Shown here piece by piece: positions 37,675 to 47,730 of a DNA stretch of 64,000 nt; the first letter of the stretch is position 1; every line of letters begins with the position of its first letter. The notes under the pieces were generated by a model. That model had not been told where the DNA came from, searched no databases, and worked only from the letters and a program-made list of their open reading frames with translations. This DNA is from Streptomyces sp. NBC_01498 (GTDB taxonomy: Bacteria > Actinomycetota > Actinomycetes > Streptomycetales > Streptomycetaceae), in assembly GCF_036327775.1 (NCBI RefSeq), contig NZ_CP109598.1:4402001-4466000 (forward strand), read 5' to 3'. A program made the translations under genes and the position numbers.

Positions 37675-38934
37675 ATGCACGACCCCGTACCCACCCCACC
37701 GCCCCCCGCTCCCGAACTCTTCACCTGGGAGTTCGCCACCGACCCCTACCCCGCCTACGCCTGGCTCCGCGAGCACGAGCCCGTGCGGCGGACGCGGTTG
37801 CCCAGTGGGGTCGAGGCGTGGCTCGTCACGCGGTACGCGGATGCCCGGCGGGCGCTCGCCGATCCGCGGTTGTCGAAGAATCCCGCGCACCACGCCGCGC
37901 AGGCGCACGCCAAGGGGAAGACCGGGATTCCGGGGGAGCGGGGCGCCGAGTTGATGACGCATCTGCTAAACATCGATCCGCCCGACCACACCCGGCTCCG
38001 CCGGCTGGTGTCGCAGGCGTTCACGCCCCGGCGGGTGGCCGAATTCGCGCCGCGTGTGCAGGAGTTGACGGACGGGCTCATCGACGCCTTCGCGGCCGGC
38101 GGAGAAGCCGACCTGATCCACGACTTCGCCTTCCCGCTCCCCATCTACGCCATCTGCGATCTGCTCGGCGTCCCGCGCGAGGACCAGGACGACTTCCGCG
38201 ACTGGGCCGGGATGATGATCCGGCACGGTGGCGGGCCGAGGGGCGGGGTCGCGCGGTCCGTGAAGAAGATGCGGGCGTATCTCGCCGAGCTGATCCACCG
38301 CAAGCGGGACGACCTCGGCGACGACCTGATCTCCGGGCTGATCCGGGCGAGCGACGACGGCGAGCACCTCACCGAGAACGAGGCCGCCGCGATGGCCTTC
38401 ATCCTTCTCTTCGCCGGTTTTGAGACAACTGTGAATCTGATAGGGAACGGGGTCTATGCCCTGCTCCGCAACCCCGAGCAGCGCACGCGGCTCCAGTCCT
38501 CCCTCCGCGCCGGCGAGTCGGAGCTTCTCGCGACCGGGATCGAGGAACTCCTGCGCTACGACGGCCCGGTGGAACTCGCCACCTGGCGGTACGCCACCGA
38601 ACCCGTCCAACTCGGCGGGCAGAGCGTCGCGGTGGGCGATCCCGTCCTCGTCGTACTCGCCGCCGCGAACCGTGACCCGGAGCGGTTCGCCGAGCCGGAC
38701 CGGCTCGATCTCGCGCGGAGTGACAACAAACACCTCGGTTACGGCCACGGCATCCACTACTGCCTCGGCGCCCCGCTCGCCCGGCTGGAGGGACAGACCG
38801 CTCTCCGAACGCTGCTGACCCGTCTGCCGGACCTGCGGCCGGCGGTCGATCCGTCCGAACTGCGCTGGCGCGGCGGGCTCATCATGCGCGGACTGCGCAC
38901 GCTTCCGGTGCAGTTCACAGCGGTGAGTGACTGA
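37675..38934 (+). CDS. cytochrome P450
   Basis: This is a soluble bacterial P450 of 419 residues that would oxidise a small hydrophobic substrate using external ferredoxin. The ATG at 37675 is preferred; a GTG lies 6 bases upstream. Landmarks include DPPDHTRLRRLVSQAFTPRR near residue 100 and the I-helix FAGFETTVNL near 245, whose Thr aids oxygen activation. The ExxR motif is in EELLRYDGPVE near 288, and the heme-binding loop LGYGHGIHYCLGAPLAR near 348-364 carries the Cys ligand. No ferredoxin gene is adjacent and no biosynthetic partner lies nearby, so the substrate is unknown. It resembles the CYP105/107-type macrolide and polyketide P450s in general pattern. Confidence 0.95.
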   Translation: MHDPVPTPPPPAPELFTWEFATDPYPAYAWLREHEPVRRTRLPSGVEAWLVTRYADARRALADPRLSKNPAHHAAQAHAKGKTGIPGERGAELMTHLLNIDPPDHTRLRRLVSQAFTPRRVAEFAPRVQELTDGLIDAFAAGGEADLIHDFAFPLPIYAICDLLGVPREDQDDFRDWAGMMIRHGGGPRGGVARSVKKMRAYLAELIHRKRDDLGDDLISGLIRASDDGEHLTENEAAAMAFILLFAGFETTVNLIGNGVYALLRNPEQRTRLQSSLRAGESELLATGIEELLRYDGPVELATWRYATEPVQLGGQSVAVGDPVLVVLAAANRDPERFAEPDRLDLARSDNKHLGYGHGIHYCLGAPLARLEGQTALRTLLTRLPDLRPAVDPSELRWRGGLIMRGLRTLPVQFTAVSD

Positions 38935-39072
38935 CCGAACGTCAGTACTGTGACTTTCACGTGATCTCCGCTGTATCGACTTGTGACAGACGTTCGAGGG
39001 GCGCTACCTTCACGACCGGCTCGGCTGTCACCTGCCGGGCCACGCTCCAGAAGTCTCACGGAAGGCAACCGC

Positions 39073-40050
39073 ATGCGCTCCGGGAACGGTCGGCACCGTC
39101 GGCCCCGTCAGGCCCCCGCCCTCATCGTCGCGGCAGGGGTGACCGGCTCGGCGATCGCCATCCCGCTGCTCGGCGCGAGTGGCGCGAGCGCGGCGGAGGC
39201 GTCCACCTGGGACCGCGTCGCCGACTGCGAGAGCGGCGGTATGTGGAGCGCGGACCTCGGAAACGGGTACTACGGCGGGCTCCAGATAGCCCAGGAGACC
39301 TGGACCGACTTCGGCGGTACGGCGTACGCCCCCACGGCCGACCAGGCCAGTCGCAGCCAGCAGATCGCCGTCGCCGAGAGAATCCTGGCCGAGCAGGGCC
39401 CCGCCGCCTGGCCTACCTGCGCGCTGATCACCGGACTCGCCGCGGACGCCGGGACGACGCCGGACAGCGAGCCTTCCGAAGGTTCCTCCGAGGAGACCGC
39501 GCAGGCCGCGGAGGCCGAGGACACCGCGCCGGGCGAGGAGGCCGAGCTGCCCGCCGCTCCCGAGGAGGTGCCCCCGTACGGCCAGTTCGGCCGTGACTCC
39601 GCCCTCGGTACGGACGAGCCCGCCGAGGAGCCGTCCGTCCGGCCCAGCACCGAGGCCGCCACCGGTACCGGCAAGCACCGGGGCGCGCCCGCCCCCGAGG
39701 CCGACGCGAGCACCGGGCCCGGCGCGTCGGCCGGCACGGATCCGGACGCGGGCGTCGATGCCGGGGACGCGGACGAGTCTCTCGAAGCGGGTGCGTCGGG
39801 TGCGTCGGGTGCCGAGCGGGCCTCGCGGGACGAAGGTTCGGCGCGCGAAGGCGCCGCCGCCGAGGGCCAGGGTGCCGAGGGCGGCGCGTACACCGTCCGT
39901 TCCGGCGACAGCCTGTGGACCATCGCCGACGAGCAGAAGGTCGACGGCGGCTGGTCCGCGCTCTACGCCGCGAACCGTGAGGTCGTCGGCTCCGACGCCG
40001 ATCTGATCCTGCCCGGCCAGAGCCTCGATCTGGCCCTGGAACAGGGGTAG
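39073..40050 (+). CDS. Rpf-type muralytic transglycosylase with LysM domain
   Basis: This is a secreted resuscitation-promoting-factor-like enzyme that cleaves peptidoglycan and stimulates spore germination. It starts at ATG 39073. A signal peptide ends at Ala-Ser-Ala-Ala near residue 40. The Rpf catalytic domain (residues 42-120) begins STWDRVADCESGG, whose Glu is the catalytic acid, then NGYYGGLQIAQETW. A long Ala/Glu/Gly/Ser-rich linker (about 125-275) follows. The C-terminal LysM domain has YTVRSGDSLWTIADEQ and LILPGQSL. At 325 residues it is longer than its neighbour at 40491, mainly through the linker. By synteny I take it as the counterpart of S. coelicolor rpfC, with moderate confidence in the name. 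Confidence 0.93.
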   Translation: MRSGNGRHRRPRQAPALIVAAGVTGSAIAIPLLGASGASAAEASTWDRVADCESGGMWSADLGNGYYGGLQIAQETWTDFGGTAYAPTADQASRSQQIAVAERILAEQGPAAWPTCALITGLAADAGTTPDSEPSEGSSEETAQAAEAEDTAPGEEAELPAAPEEVPPYGQFGRDSALGTDEPAEEPSVRPSTEAATGTGKHRGAPAPEADASTGPGASAGTDPDAGVDAGDADESLEAGASGASGAERASRDEGSAREGAAAEGQGAEGGAYTVRSGDSLWTIADEQKVDGGWSALYAANREVVGSDADLILPGQSLDLALEQG

Positions 40051-40187
40051 TTAAGACCTTTATGTCCGCATCTGTGCAAGTGAGACAAGCATCTCTTTGC
40101 CCGCATTGATGTGATCCGCCCGCCCACGCGCCCGGCTTCCGCCCCACCTGCGTAAACGGAGTTTCTCCTGGGGCGGGATGGGCGAAT

Positions 40188-40222
40188 CATCCCGGATGTT
40201 CCTCCTTTGAACATCCGGGATG
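40188..40222. terminator. perfect 14-bp hairpin between the two rpf genes
   Basis: Arms 40188-40201 and 40209-40222 are perfectly complementary around a 7-base pyrimidine loop. The site is 138 bases past the first rpf stop and just before the riboswitch. It may end the upstream transcript or act as an operator. There is no U-tract. Confidence 0.6.
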
Positions 40223-40269
40223 CCTGTGATTACGGTCTGAACCGCTCGCACCGCGGGCACCGTCGACCG

Positions 40270-40482
40270 TCACGCCGAATCCTGCCGTCGGTCGGGGGGA
40301 ACACGTCGCGTCAAGCGCCGTAGGCAGGAGCGGGGGACCCACAGGTAGGCGCCGACCGCACACGCGGCCGGCTCGGGGTGGAGCCGTGTGCGGGGAGACA
40401 GCAGGACGTCTCCCCCGATCGCACGGCCGGGCAACTCACTTGGCCCGAACCCGACAGCTCACCTCGCAGGCGTCGGTGAGGA
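40270..40482 (+). promoter_or_regulatory. ydaO-type c-di-AMP riboswitch upstream of rpfA
   Basis: The leader carries the ydaO/yuaA class hallmarks. It starts near CACGCCGAATCCTGCCG and continues with a GGGGGAA segment. A second conserved block, GTAGGCAGGAGCGGGGGACC, lies at 40320-40339. The strongly conserved GGCCCGAACCCGACAGCTCA followed by CCTCGCAGGCGTCGGTGAG ends just before the start codon. In Streptomyces this element senses c-di-AMP and lowers expression of the RpfA lytic enzyme, linking the nucleotide to dormancy exit (established knowledge). The exact 5' end is approximate. Confidence 0.92.
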
Positions 40483-40490
40483 GATCTCGC

Positions 40491-41183
40491 ATGCTGTTTT
40501 CCAGCAAGTCCGGCAAGGCCAAGCACCGCCGTCAGTCCAAGGCCGGCCGTTACGCCACACTCGCCGGCATCACCGGCGCGGCCGTCGCCATCCCGCTGAT
40601 GGCCACCACCTCCGCCTCCGCCGCGACCACCTCCGAGTGGGACACCGTCGCCCAGTGCGAGTCCGGCGGCAACTGGTCCATCAACACGGGCAACGGGTAC
40701 TACGGCGGGCTCCAGTTCTCCGCCTCCACCTGGGCCGCGTACGGCGGCAACGCCTTCGCGTCCAGCGCCGACCGGGCCACGAAGTCCCAGCAGATACAGA
40801 TCGCCGAGAAGGTCCTGGCCGGCCAGGGCAAGGGTGCCTGGCCGAGCTGTGGCGTGGGCCTGTCCAACGCCGCCAACGACGCCGGCTCCGACGAGGCCGC
40901 CCCGGCCGACCCGGGTCAGCAGCAGGCCGCCCCGCAGGAGCAGCCCGCCCCGCAGCGGTCCGCGCCGCGCGCCGAGCAGGAGCAGCCCGCCTCGCGCGAC
41001 ACGACCCGTGGTCCGATCAAGAAGGGCGACGGCGAATACAAGGTCAAGGCCGGCGACACCCTCTCCAAGATCGCCGAGACCAAGAAGGTCGAAGGCGGCT
41101 GGAAGAAGCTCTTCGAGCTGAACAAGGACATCGTCGAGAACGCCGACGAGATCTTCCCGGGTCAGCAGCTCCACCTGAGCTGA
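40491..41183 (+). CDS. rpfA: resuscitation-promoting factor RpfA (Rpf plus LysM)
   Basis: This is a secreted peptidoglycan lytic transglycosylase of 230 residues that supports germination and growth from dormancy. It starts at ATG 40491, about 10 bases after the GGTGAGGAGA end of the riboswitch. The signal peptide is basic, then hydrophobic, ending Ser-Ala-Ser-Ala-Ala near residue 44. The Rpf domain begins EWDTVAQCESGGNW (catalytic Glu) and NGYYGGLQFSASTW. A Gln/Pro/Ala linker is followed by a LysM domain, YKVKAGDTLSKIAETKK to DEIFPGQQL. Control by the c-di-AMP riboswitch just upstream identifies it as rpfA. It is paralogous to the gene at 39073, which lacks such a leader. Confidence 0.96.
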   Translation: MLFSSKSGKAKHRRQSKAGRYATLAGITGAAVAIPLMATTSASAATTSEWDTVAQCESGGNWSINTGNGYYGGLQFSASTWAAYGGNAFASSADRATKSQQIQIAEKVLAGQGKGAWPSCGVGLSNAANDAGSDEAAPADPGQQQAAPQEQPAPQRSAPRAEQEQPASRDTTRGPIKKGDGEYKVKAGDTLSKIAETKKVEGGWKKLFELNKDIVENADEIFPGQQLHLS

Positions 41184-42973
<1,790 letters not shown>

Positions 42974-43254
42974 CCTCCGCCGCTCCGAGCCGGCCTTCGG
43001 TGCTCCGGTGCTTCGGGGCTGACCGGACAGCCCGTCGTGCGGCCGTCCCCGGCCACGGTCCCGTACCGTGTCCGGGGACGTACGCGCGTACCGGGCCCGG
43101 CGCCGCGACCGGATCGGAAACGTGACCGGGACCGGCACCGGGCGGTACGGCATACGCAGGACAGAGGTACGAGGGTCCGCTCGGTCTCTGCGGGATCCGA
43201 GGACGATCCGACGGATCCGAGGGTGATCCACGGATCTGAGGGAGAGGCGGGACC

Positions 43255-43728
43255 ATGGCCGCGAACCGGGACCGGTTCTCCACCGCGACCAGGATCAGGA
43301 TTCTGGGCGAGCAGACCGCCGCCCGTGTCTACCGCTCGCAGACCCGCCGACAGGCGCGCCGCTCCCGGCTCACCGGGCGCGCGGCCTTCCTCGTCCTGGT
43401 CGTCTGCTCGCTGATCGTGGCGCTCGCCTACCCGATGCGGCAGTACGTGTCCCAGCGCGGCGACATCGCCGAGCAGGAACGGCTGACCCGCGAGGCGGCG
43501 CACCGGGTCGAGGAGCTGCGCGACGAGAAGGCGCGCCTCCAGGACGACGCGTACGTCCAGCGGCTGGCGCGCGAGCACCTGCACTACGTGATGCCGGGGG
43601 AGACCGGTTACGTCATGACCGACCCCCGCGCGGCCGAGGAGCGCCGCACCGACCAGGGCGCGTCCGACCGGCCCTGGTACTCCAATCTTCTGGACGGCGT
43701 CGACAGCGCCGACCGGACGGACAGATAA
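43255..43728 (+). CDS. divIC: FtsB/DivIC-family septum formation protein
   Basis: This is a bitopic division protein of 157 residues that works with FtsL/DivIB and FtsW at sporulation septa. The ATG at 43255 is preceded by GAGGCGGGACC. A basic cytoplasmic N-terminus (residues 1-45) leads into one transmembrane helix (AAFLVLVVCSLIVALAYPM near 47-65). A coiled coil (IAEQERLTREAAHRVEELRD, 74-93) and the DivIC motif (ARLQDDAYVQRLAREHLHYV) then lead to PGETGYVM. The acidic C-terminal tail is poorly conserved. The neighbours (eno before, DUF501 and ppx after) match the common actinobacterial order. Confidence 0.93.
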   Translation: MAANRDRFSTATRIRILGEQTAARVYRSQTRRQARRSRLTGRAAFLVLVVCSLIVALAYPMRQYVSQRGDIAEQERLTREAAHRVEELRDEKARLQDDAYVQRLAREHLHYVMPGETGYVMTDPRAAEERRTDQGASDRPWYSNLLDGVDSADRTDR

Positions 43729-43750
43729 CCACCGAGGAACCGACGCAGGC

Positions 43751-44377
43751 ATGGACACGCCCCCTCCGCAGACCGAACGCACCGAGCCCACCGAGGCGGA
43801 CGTCGACGCGTTCCGGCAACAGCTCGGCCGCCCCCCGCGCGGTCTGCGCGCCATCGCACACCGCTGCCCCTGCGGGCAGCCCGACGTGGTGGAGACCGCG
43901 CCGCGCCTCCCGGACGGCACGCCGTTCCCGACGCTCTACTACCTGACGTGCCCGCGCGCGGCCTCGGCGATCGGCACGCTGGAGGCGAACGGGGTCATGA
44001 AGGAGATGACCGAACGCCTCGCCGCCGAACCGGAGTTGGCCGCCGCGTACCGCAAGGCCCACGAGGACTACCTCGGGCGCCGGGACGCGATCGAACTGCT
44101 GGCGAACTTCCCCAGCGCCGGCGGGATGCCGGACCGGGTGAAGTGCCTGCACGTGCTGGTCGGCCACTCGCTGGCGGCGGGCCCCGGGGTGAACCCGCTG
44201 GGCGACGAGGCACTGGCGATGCTGCCCGAGTGGTGGCGCAAGGGACCCTGTGTGATCCCGTTCACAAACGACGCGACGGCGCCCACCGGTGACGGGATCG
44301 CGTCCGCCGGTGACGGTCCGGCCGGGGACGGGACCGCGCCCGCCCGTGACGGCTCCGCCGAGGGGGACGCCGCGTGA
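43751..44377 (+). CDS. DUF501 domain protein
   Basis: This is a 208-residue cytosolic protein of unknown biochemical role, almost always encoded between divIC and ppx/gppA in actinobacteria. It begins at ATG 43751. Family signatures include RQLGRPPRGLRAIAHRCPCG with a CxC pair, LYYLTCPRAASAIGTLEANG near residues 57-76, and FPSAGGMPDRVKCLHVLVGH near 120-139, which holds further Cys/His residues. GVNPLGDEALAML follows near 150. A metal site is plausible. The last 35 residues are Gly/Asp/Ala-rich and variable. The stop overlaps the GTG of the next gene (GTGA). Confidence 0.9.
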   Translation: MDTPPPQTERTEPTEADVDAFRQQLGRPPRGLRAIAHRCPCGQPDVVETAPRLPDGTPFPTLYYLTCPRAASAIGTLEANGVMKEMTERLAAEPELAAAYRKAHEDYLGRRDAIELLANFPSAGGMPDRVKCLHVLVGHSLAAGPGVNPLGDEALAMLPEWWRKGPCVIPFTNDATAPTGDGIASAGDGPAGDGTAPARDGSAEGDAA

Positions 44378-45318
44378 CCAGGGTCGCGGCCGTCGACTGC
44401 GGCACCAACTCCATCCGCCTCCTGGTCGCCGACGCCGACCCGGCCACCGGCCAACTGGTCGACCTCGACCGGCGGATGACGATCGTCCGGCTCGGCCAGG
44501 ACGTCGACCGCACGGGCCGGCTCGCCCCCGAGGCGCTGGAACGCACCTTCGCGGCCTGCCGCGCGTACGCGGAGATCATCCGGGACCACGGGGTGGACCC
44601 GGCGCGGACCCGGTTCGTGGCCACCTCCGCGTCGCGCGACGCGGAGAACCGGGACGAGTTCGTGCGGGGCGTCCTCGGCATCCTCGGCGTCGAACCCGAA
44701 GTGATCACCGGTGACCGGGAGGCCGCGTTCTCCTTCACCGGCGCCACCAGGGAACTGACCGGCCGCACCGACCTGACCACGCCCTACCTGGTCGTGGACA
44801 TCGGCGGCGGCTCCACGGAGTTCGTCGTGGGGGACGAGCGGGTCACGGCCGCGCGTTCGGTCGACATCGGCTGCGTACGGCTGACCGAACGGCACCGGCC
44901 GGGCAGCCCGGCCACCCCCGCCGACATCGCCGCCCTCCGCGCGGACATCGACGCCGCGCTCGACACGGCGGCGGCCACCGTCCCGCTCACCGAGGCCCGC
45001 ACCCTGGTCGGCCTCGCCGGCTCGGTCGCCACGGTCGCGGGGATCGCCCTGGACCTGCCCGCGTACGACTCGGCGGCGATCCACCACTCCCGGATCCCCT
45101 TCGAGCGGGTCCGCGAGATCACCACCACGCTCCTTTCCTCCACCCACGAGGAACGGGCCGCGATCCCCGTGATGCACCCGGGCCGGGTCGACGTCATCGG
45201 CGCGGGCGCCCTGATCCTCCTGACGATCATGGAACGCACGGGCGCGAAGGAGGTCGTGGTGAGCGAACACGACATCCTGGACGGCATCGCCTGGCACGCG
45301 GCGGAGGAACGGGAGTAG
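44374..45318 (+). CDS. Ppx/GppA exopolyphosphatase-family protein
   Basis: This is a hydrolase of inorganic polyphosphate or pppGpp, linked to stringent and phosphate responses. The GTG start at 44374 overlaps the DUF501 stop. The 314-residue length matches short actinobacterial Ppx proteins that lack the C-terminal helical domain. Actin-like phosphate loops are visible. The first is VAAVDCGTNSIRLLVAD near residues 3-19 and the second is YLVVDIGGGSTEFVVGDE near 139-156. A late LAGSVATVAGIAL (near 213) and MHPGRVDVIGAGALIL complete the pattern. Substrate choice between polyphosphate and pppGpp cannot be told from sequence. Confidence 0.93.
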   Translation: MTRVAAVDCGTNSIRLLVADADPATGQLVDLDRRMTIVRLGQDVDRTGRLAPEALERTFAACRAYAEIIRDHGVDPARTRFVATSASRDAENRDEFVRGVLGILGVEPEVITGDREAAFSFTGATRELTGRTDLTTPYLVVDIGGGSTEFVVGDERVTAARSVDIGCVRLTERHRPGSPATPADIAALRADIDAALDTAAATVPLTEARTLVGLAGSVATVAGIALDLPAYDSAAIHHSRIPFERVREITTTLLSSTHEERAAIPVMHPGRVDVIGAGALILLTIMERTGAKEVVVSEHDILDGIAWHAAEERE

Positions 45319-45627
45319 CACGCCGGCGACGACGTGCTCCCGTATCCGGATACTGCGGCGGACGTCGCGACGCTCGCCCACTCCGACGACGAGGACGACG
45401 AGGACGACGAGCCAGCCGTCCAGGACCTGAGCGCTCGGGGGCGCGCGTCGTCCCGGCAGCGCGTGCTCGACGGCATCGCCCGCACCGTCGTCCGAGCCGG
45501 ATGGTCCCCCCTCGTCCGAGCGGGTGAACGAGCCCCGTCCCAGGCCCCGTTCCGGGCCCGTTCCCGGTGTCTCCGGAGGTCTTTACCGGGGTTTTACGGG
45601 GGGTCCGCACGGCGTCCGGAACGAAGT

Positions 45628-45645
45628 TCGTGAAGTTCTTCACAA
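45628..45645. promoter_or_regulatory. Rex-like operator, distal
   Basis: GTGAA-GTTC-TTCAC is a perfect inverted repeat (45630-45643) followed by AA. It matches the core of the Rex consensus TTGTGAA-N4-TTCACAA on the right arm and five of seven bases on the left. It is 308 bases upstream of the ndh start. Rex is the NADH-sensing repressor of respiratory genes in Streptomyces. Confidence 0.6.
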
Positions 45646-45900
45646 GAGAAACCGCCGGGTTGGACGCACATCACTGCCCGGACGCCCCCGGGGCCGCTCC
45701 GGCACCCCCGTACGGCCGGTCAACGGGCCGTGCCGGGTGCGTTGCGGGGGTGTGAACAGGTCGGCGGGCCGCCGCTGGGAAACGTCTCAAGGGCCAGCTC
45801 ACAGGGGGTGCGGACGGTGTCGCGGCGATCCCCGGGCGCGCCCTTCGGGCGGCCCTTCCGGAAAGCGGGCCGCGCAGTGTAGCAGAGGTGTGAGGGGTGC

Positions 45901-45918
45901 TTGTGAAGGGGCTCACGA
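45901..45918. promoter_or_regulatory. Rex-like operator, proximal
   Basis: TTGTGAA-GGGG-CTCACGA has a perfect left arm and five of seven matches on the right arm to the Rex consensus. It sits 35 bases before the ndh start codon, where a bound repressor would block transcription or promoter clearance. Confidence 0.6.
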
Positions 45919-45952
45919 GCACCCCCTCCACACCAGGTGGATACTCGATGGC

Positions 45953-47389
45953 ATGAGCACCACGGAGCGTCCCAGGATCCTTGTCGTAGGCGGAGGGTAC
46001 GTCGGCCTGTACGCGGCTCGTCGCATTCTGAAGAAGATGCGCTACGGCGAGGCGACGGTCACCGTCGTCGACCCCCGCTCGTACATGACGTACCAGCCCT
46101 TCCTCCCCGAAGCAGCCGCCGGGAACATCTCGCCCCGCCACGTCGTCGTCCCGCTGCGACGCGTGCTGCCGAAGGCCGAGGTGCTCACCGGTCGCGTCAC
46201 GACCATCGACCAGGACCGCAAGGTCGCCACCGTCTCGCCGCTCGTCGGTGAGGCGTACGAGCTGCCCTTCGACTACCTGGTCGTCGCGCTCGGCGCCGTG
46301 TCCCGGACCTTCCCGATCCCCGGCCTCGCCGAGCAGGGCATCGGCATGAAGGGCATCGAGGAGGCCATCGGTCTCCGCAACCACGTGCTCGAACAGCTCG
46401 ACAAGGCCGACTCCACCACCGACGAGGACGTCCGCCGCAAGGCGCTCACCTTCGTCTTCGTCGGCGGCGGCTTCGCGGGCGCGGAGACCGTCGGCGAGAT
46501 CGAGGACCTGGCGCGCGACGCCGCGAAGTACTACACGAGCGTCAAGCGCGAGGACATGCGCTTCCTGCTGGTCGACGTCGCCGACAAGATCCTCCCCGAG
46601 GTCGGCCCGAAGCTGGGCACCTGGGGCAAGGAGCACCTGGAGAGCCGGGGCGTCGAGGTCTACCTCAAGACCGGCATGGACTCCTGCGTCGACGGCCGCG
46701 TCGTGCTGGGCAACGGCCTGGAGGTCGACTCCCACACGATCGTGTGGACCGCGGGCGTCAAGCCCAACCCGGCGCTCGCCCGCTACGGTCTGCCGCTCGG
46801 CCCGCGCGGTCACGTCGACACCGACGCCAAGCTCCAGGTCCGCGGCACCGGCCACGTCTGGGCCGCCGGCGACAACGCCCAGGTCCCCGACATGGCCGCC
46901 CGCCGCGCCGGTGTCGAGAACGCCTGGTGCCCGCCCAACGCCCAGCACGCGCTGCGCCAGTCGAAGGTCCTCGGCGACAACGTGATCTCCGCGCTGCGCG
47001 GCTTCCCGCAGCAGGAGTACAGCCACGCCAACAAGGGCGCGGTCGCCGGTCTCGGCATGCACAAGGGCGTCGCGATGATCGTCGTCGGCAAGCTGAAGAT
47101 CAAGTTCCGTGGGCGCCTCGCCTGGTACATGCACCGCGGCTACCACGGCATGGCGATGCCGACCTGGAACCGCAAGATCCGGGTCTTCGCCGACTGGACG
47201 CTCTCCGCGTTCCTCAAGCGCGAGGTCGTCTCGCTCGGTGCGATGGAGACCCCGCGCGAGGAGTTCTACGAGGCGGCCAAGCCCGCCCCGGCGCACCAGG
47301 GCGCGGCCGGCCCGGCTTCCGCGTCGGACGACCGGTCCGGCTCGGAGCAGGTCAAGGCCGAGGCCGGTGCACGGGTGAGGGCTTCCTGA
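45953..47389 (+). CDS. ndh: type II NADH dehydrogenase
   Basis: This is a membrane-associated, non-proton-pumping NADH:quinone oxidoreductase of 478 residues that feeds electrons to menaquinone. The start is ATG 45953 (an out-of-frame ATG precedes it). The FAD dinucleotide fold ILVVGGGYVGLYAARRI lies at residues 9-25, and the NADH-binding FVFVGGGFAGAETVGEIEDL near 166-185. A second FAD contact, GHVWAAGDNAQVPD, is near 302. A C-terminal amphipathic part (RLAWYMHRGYHGMAMPTWNR) follows, typical of the actinobacterial subgroup. The last 40 residues are low complexity. Two Rex-like operators upstream suggest repression when NADH/NAD is low, as known for the S. coelicolor gene. A strong hairpin follows the gene. 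Confidence 0.95.
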   Translation: MSTTERPRILVVGGGYVGLYAARRILKKMRYGEATVTVVDPRSYMTYQPFLPEAAAGNISPRHVVVPLRRVLPKAEVLTGRVTTIDQDRKVATVSPLVGEAYELPFDYLVVALGAVSRTFPIPGLAEQGIGMKGIEEAIGLRNHVLEQLDKADSTTDEDVRRKALTFVFVGGGFAGAETVGEIEDLARDAAKYYTSVKREDMRFLLVDVADKILPEVGPKLGTWGKEHLESRGVEVYLKTGMDSCVDGRVVLGNGLEVDSHTIVWTAGVKPNPALARYGLPLGPRGHVDTDAKLQVRGTGHVWAAGDNAQVPDMAARRAGVENAWCPPNAQHALRQSKVLGDNVISALRGFPQQEYSHANKGAVAGLGMHKGVAMIVVGKLKIKFRGRLAWYMHRGYHGMAMPTWNRKIRVFADWTLSAFLKREVVSLGAMETPREEFYEAAKPAPAHQGAAGPASASDDRSGSEQVKAEAGARVRAS

Positions 47390-47730
47390 CCCCGTCCTCC
47401 GGCGCGGTCAGGGCTTCCTGACCCGCCCCCGGCGCGCGCGGCGAGCTGCGCGCGCCCCCCGACGACCCGAAAGGGCCGCCCGCCATCCGTGGTGCGGGCG
47501 GCCCTTTCGCGTGCGCCGGGCGCTGATGGTGGGTACGTCATGTCACACAAGGGGCGCGAAGCAGTCGATTTGACCACAAAATGCGTGGCCAGTGCAGCTA
47601 TTTTGCCCACCCATTGCGTGCCACCGGGACTGCGCCACCACCCCGGCGGCGTTCACGAGTCAGCTGAGCATTTCTGGGACCCGCACTCCGGGGCCCGTTC
47701 CGGGATCCACCCCTCACGGAGGTGTGCGCC
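47390..47730. other. intergenic region between ndh and the cyclopropane-synthase gene
   Basis: It contains the ndh terminator and, near 47530-47620, a lower-GC stretch (TTGACCACAAAATGCGTGG and CAGCTATTTTGCC) that is a likely promoter region for the downstream gene. No other gene is seen. Confidence 0.5.
47468..47509. terminator. 16-bp hairpin after ndh
   Basis: Perfect arms 47468-47483 and 47494-47509 surround a 10-base loop, 79 bases after the ndh stop. The left arm carries an AAA run and the right arm a TTT run, as in an intrinsic terminator. Confidence 0.8.

Larger units (their letters stand above)
45319..45952. other. long intergenic region upstream of ndh
   Basis: These 634 bases lie between ppx/gppA and the NADH dehydrogenase gene. 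The first half is GC-rich with an Asp/Glu-codon run (45388-45410) in an open frame that lacks homology I can recognise or a ribosome binding site, so I do not call a gene. The second half holds two Rex-like operators (45628-45645 and 45901-45918) and should contain the ndh promoters. Confidence 0.5.

Noticed and set aside
45334..45633. A 99-codon plus-strand open frame between ppx and ndh
   Set aside because: No ribosome binding site, no recognisable family, an acidic run followed by random-looking Arg/Ser/Pro, and it runs into a regulatory region.
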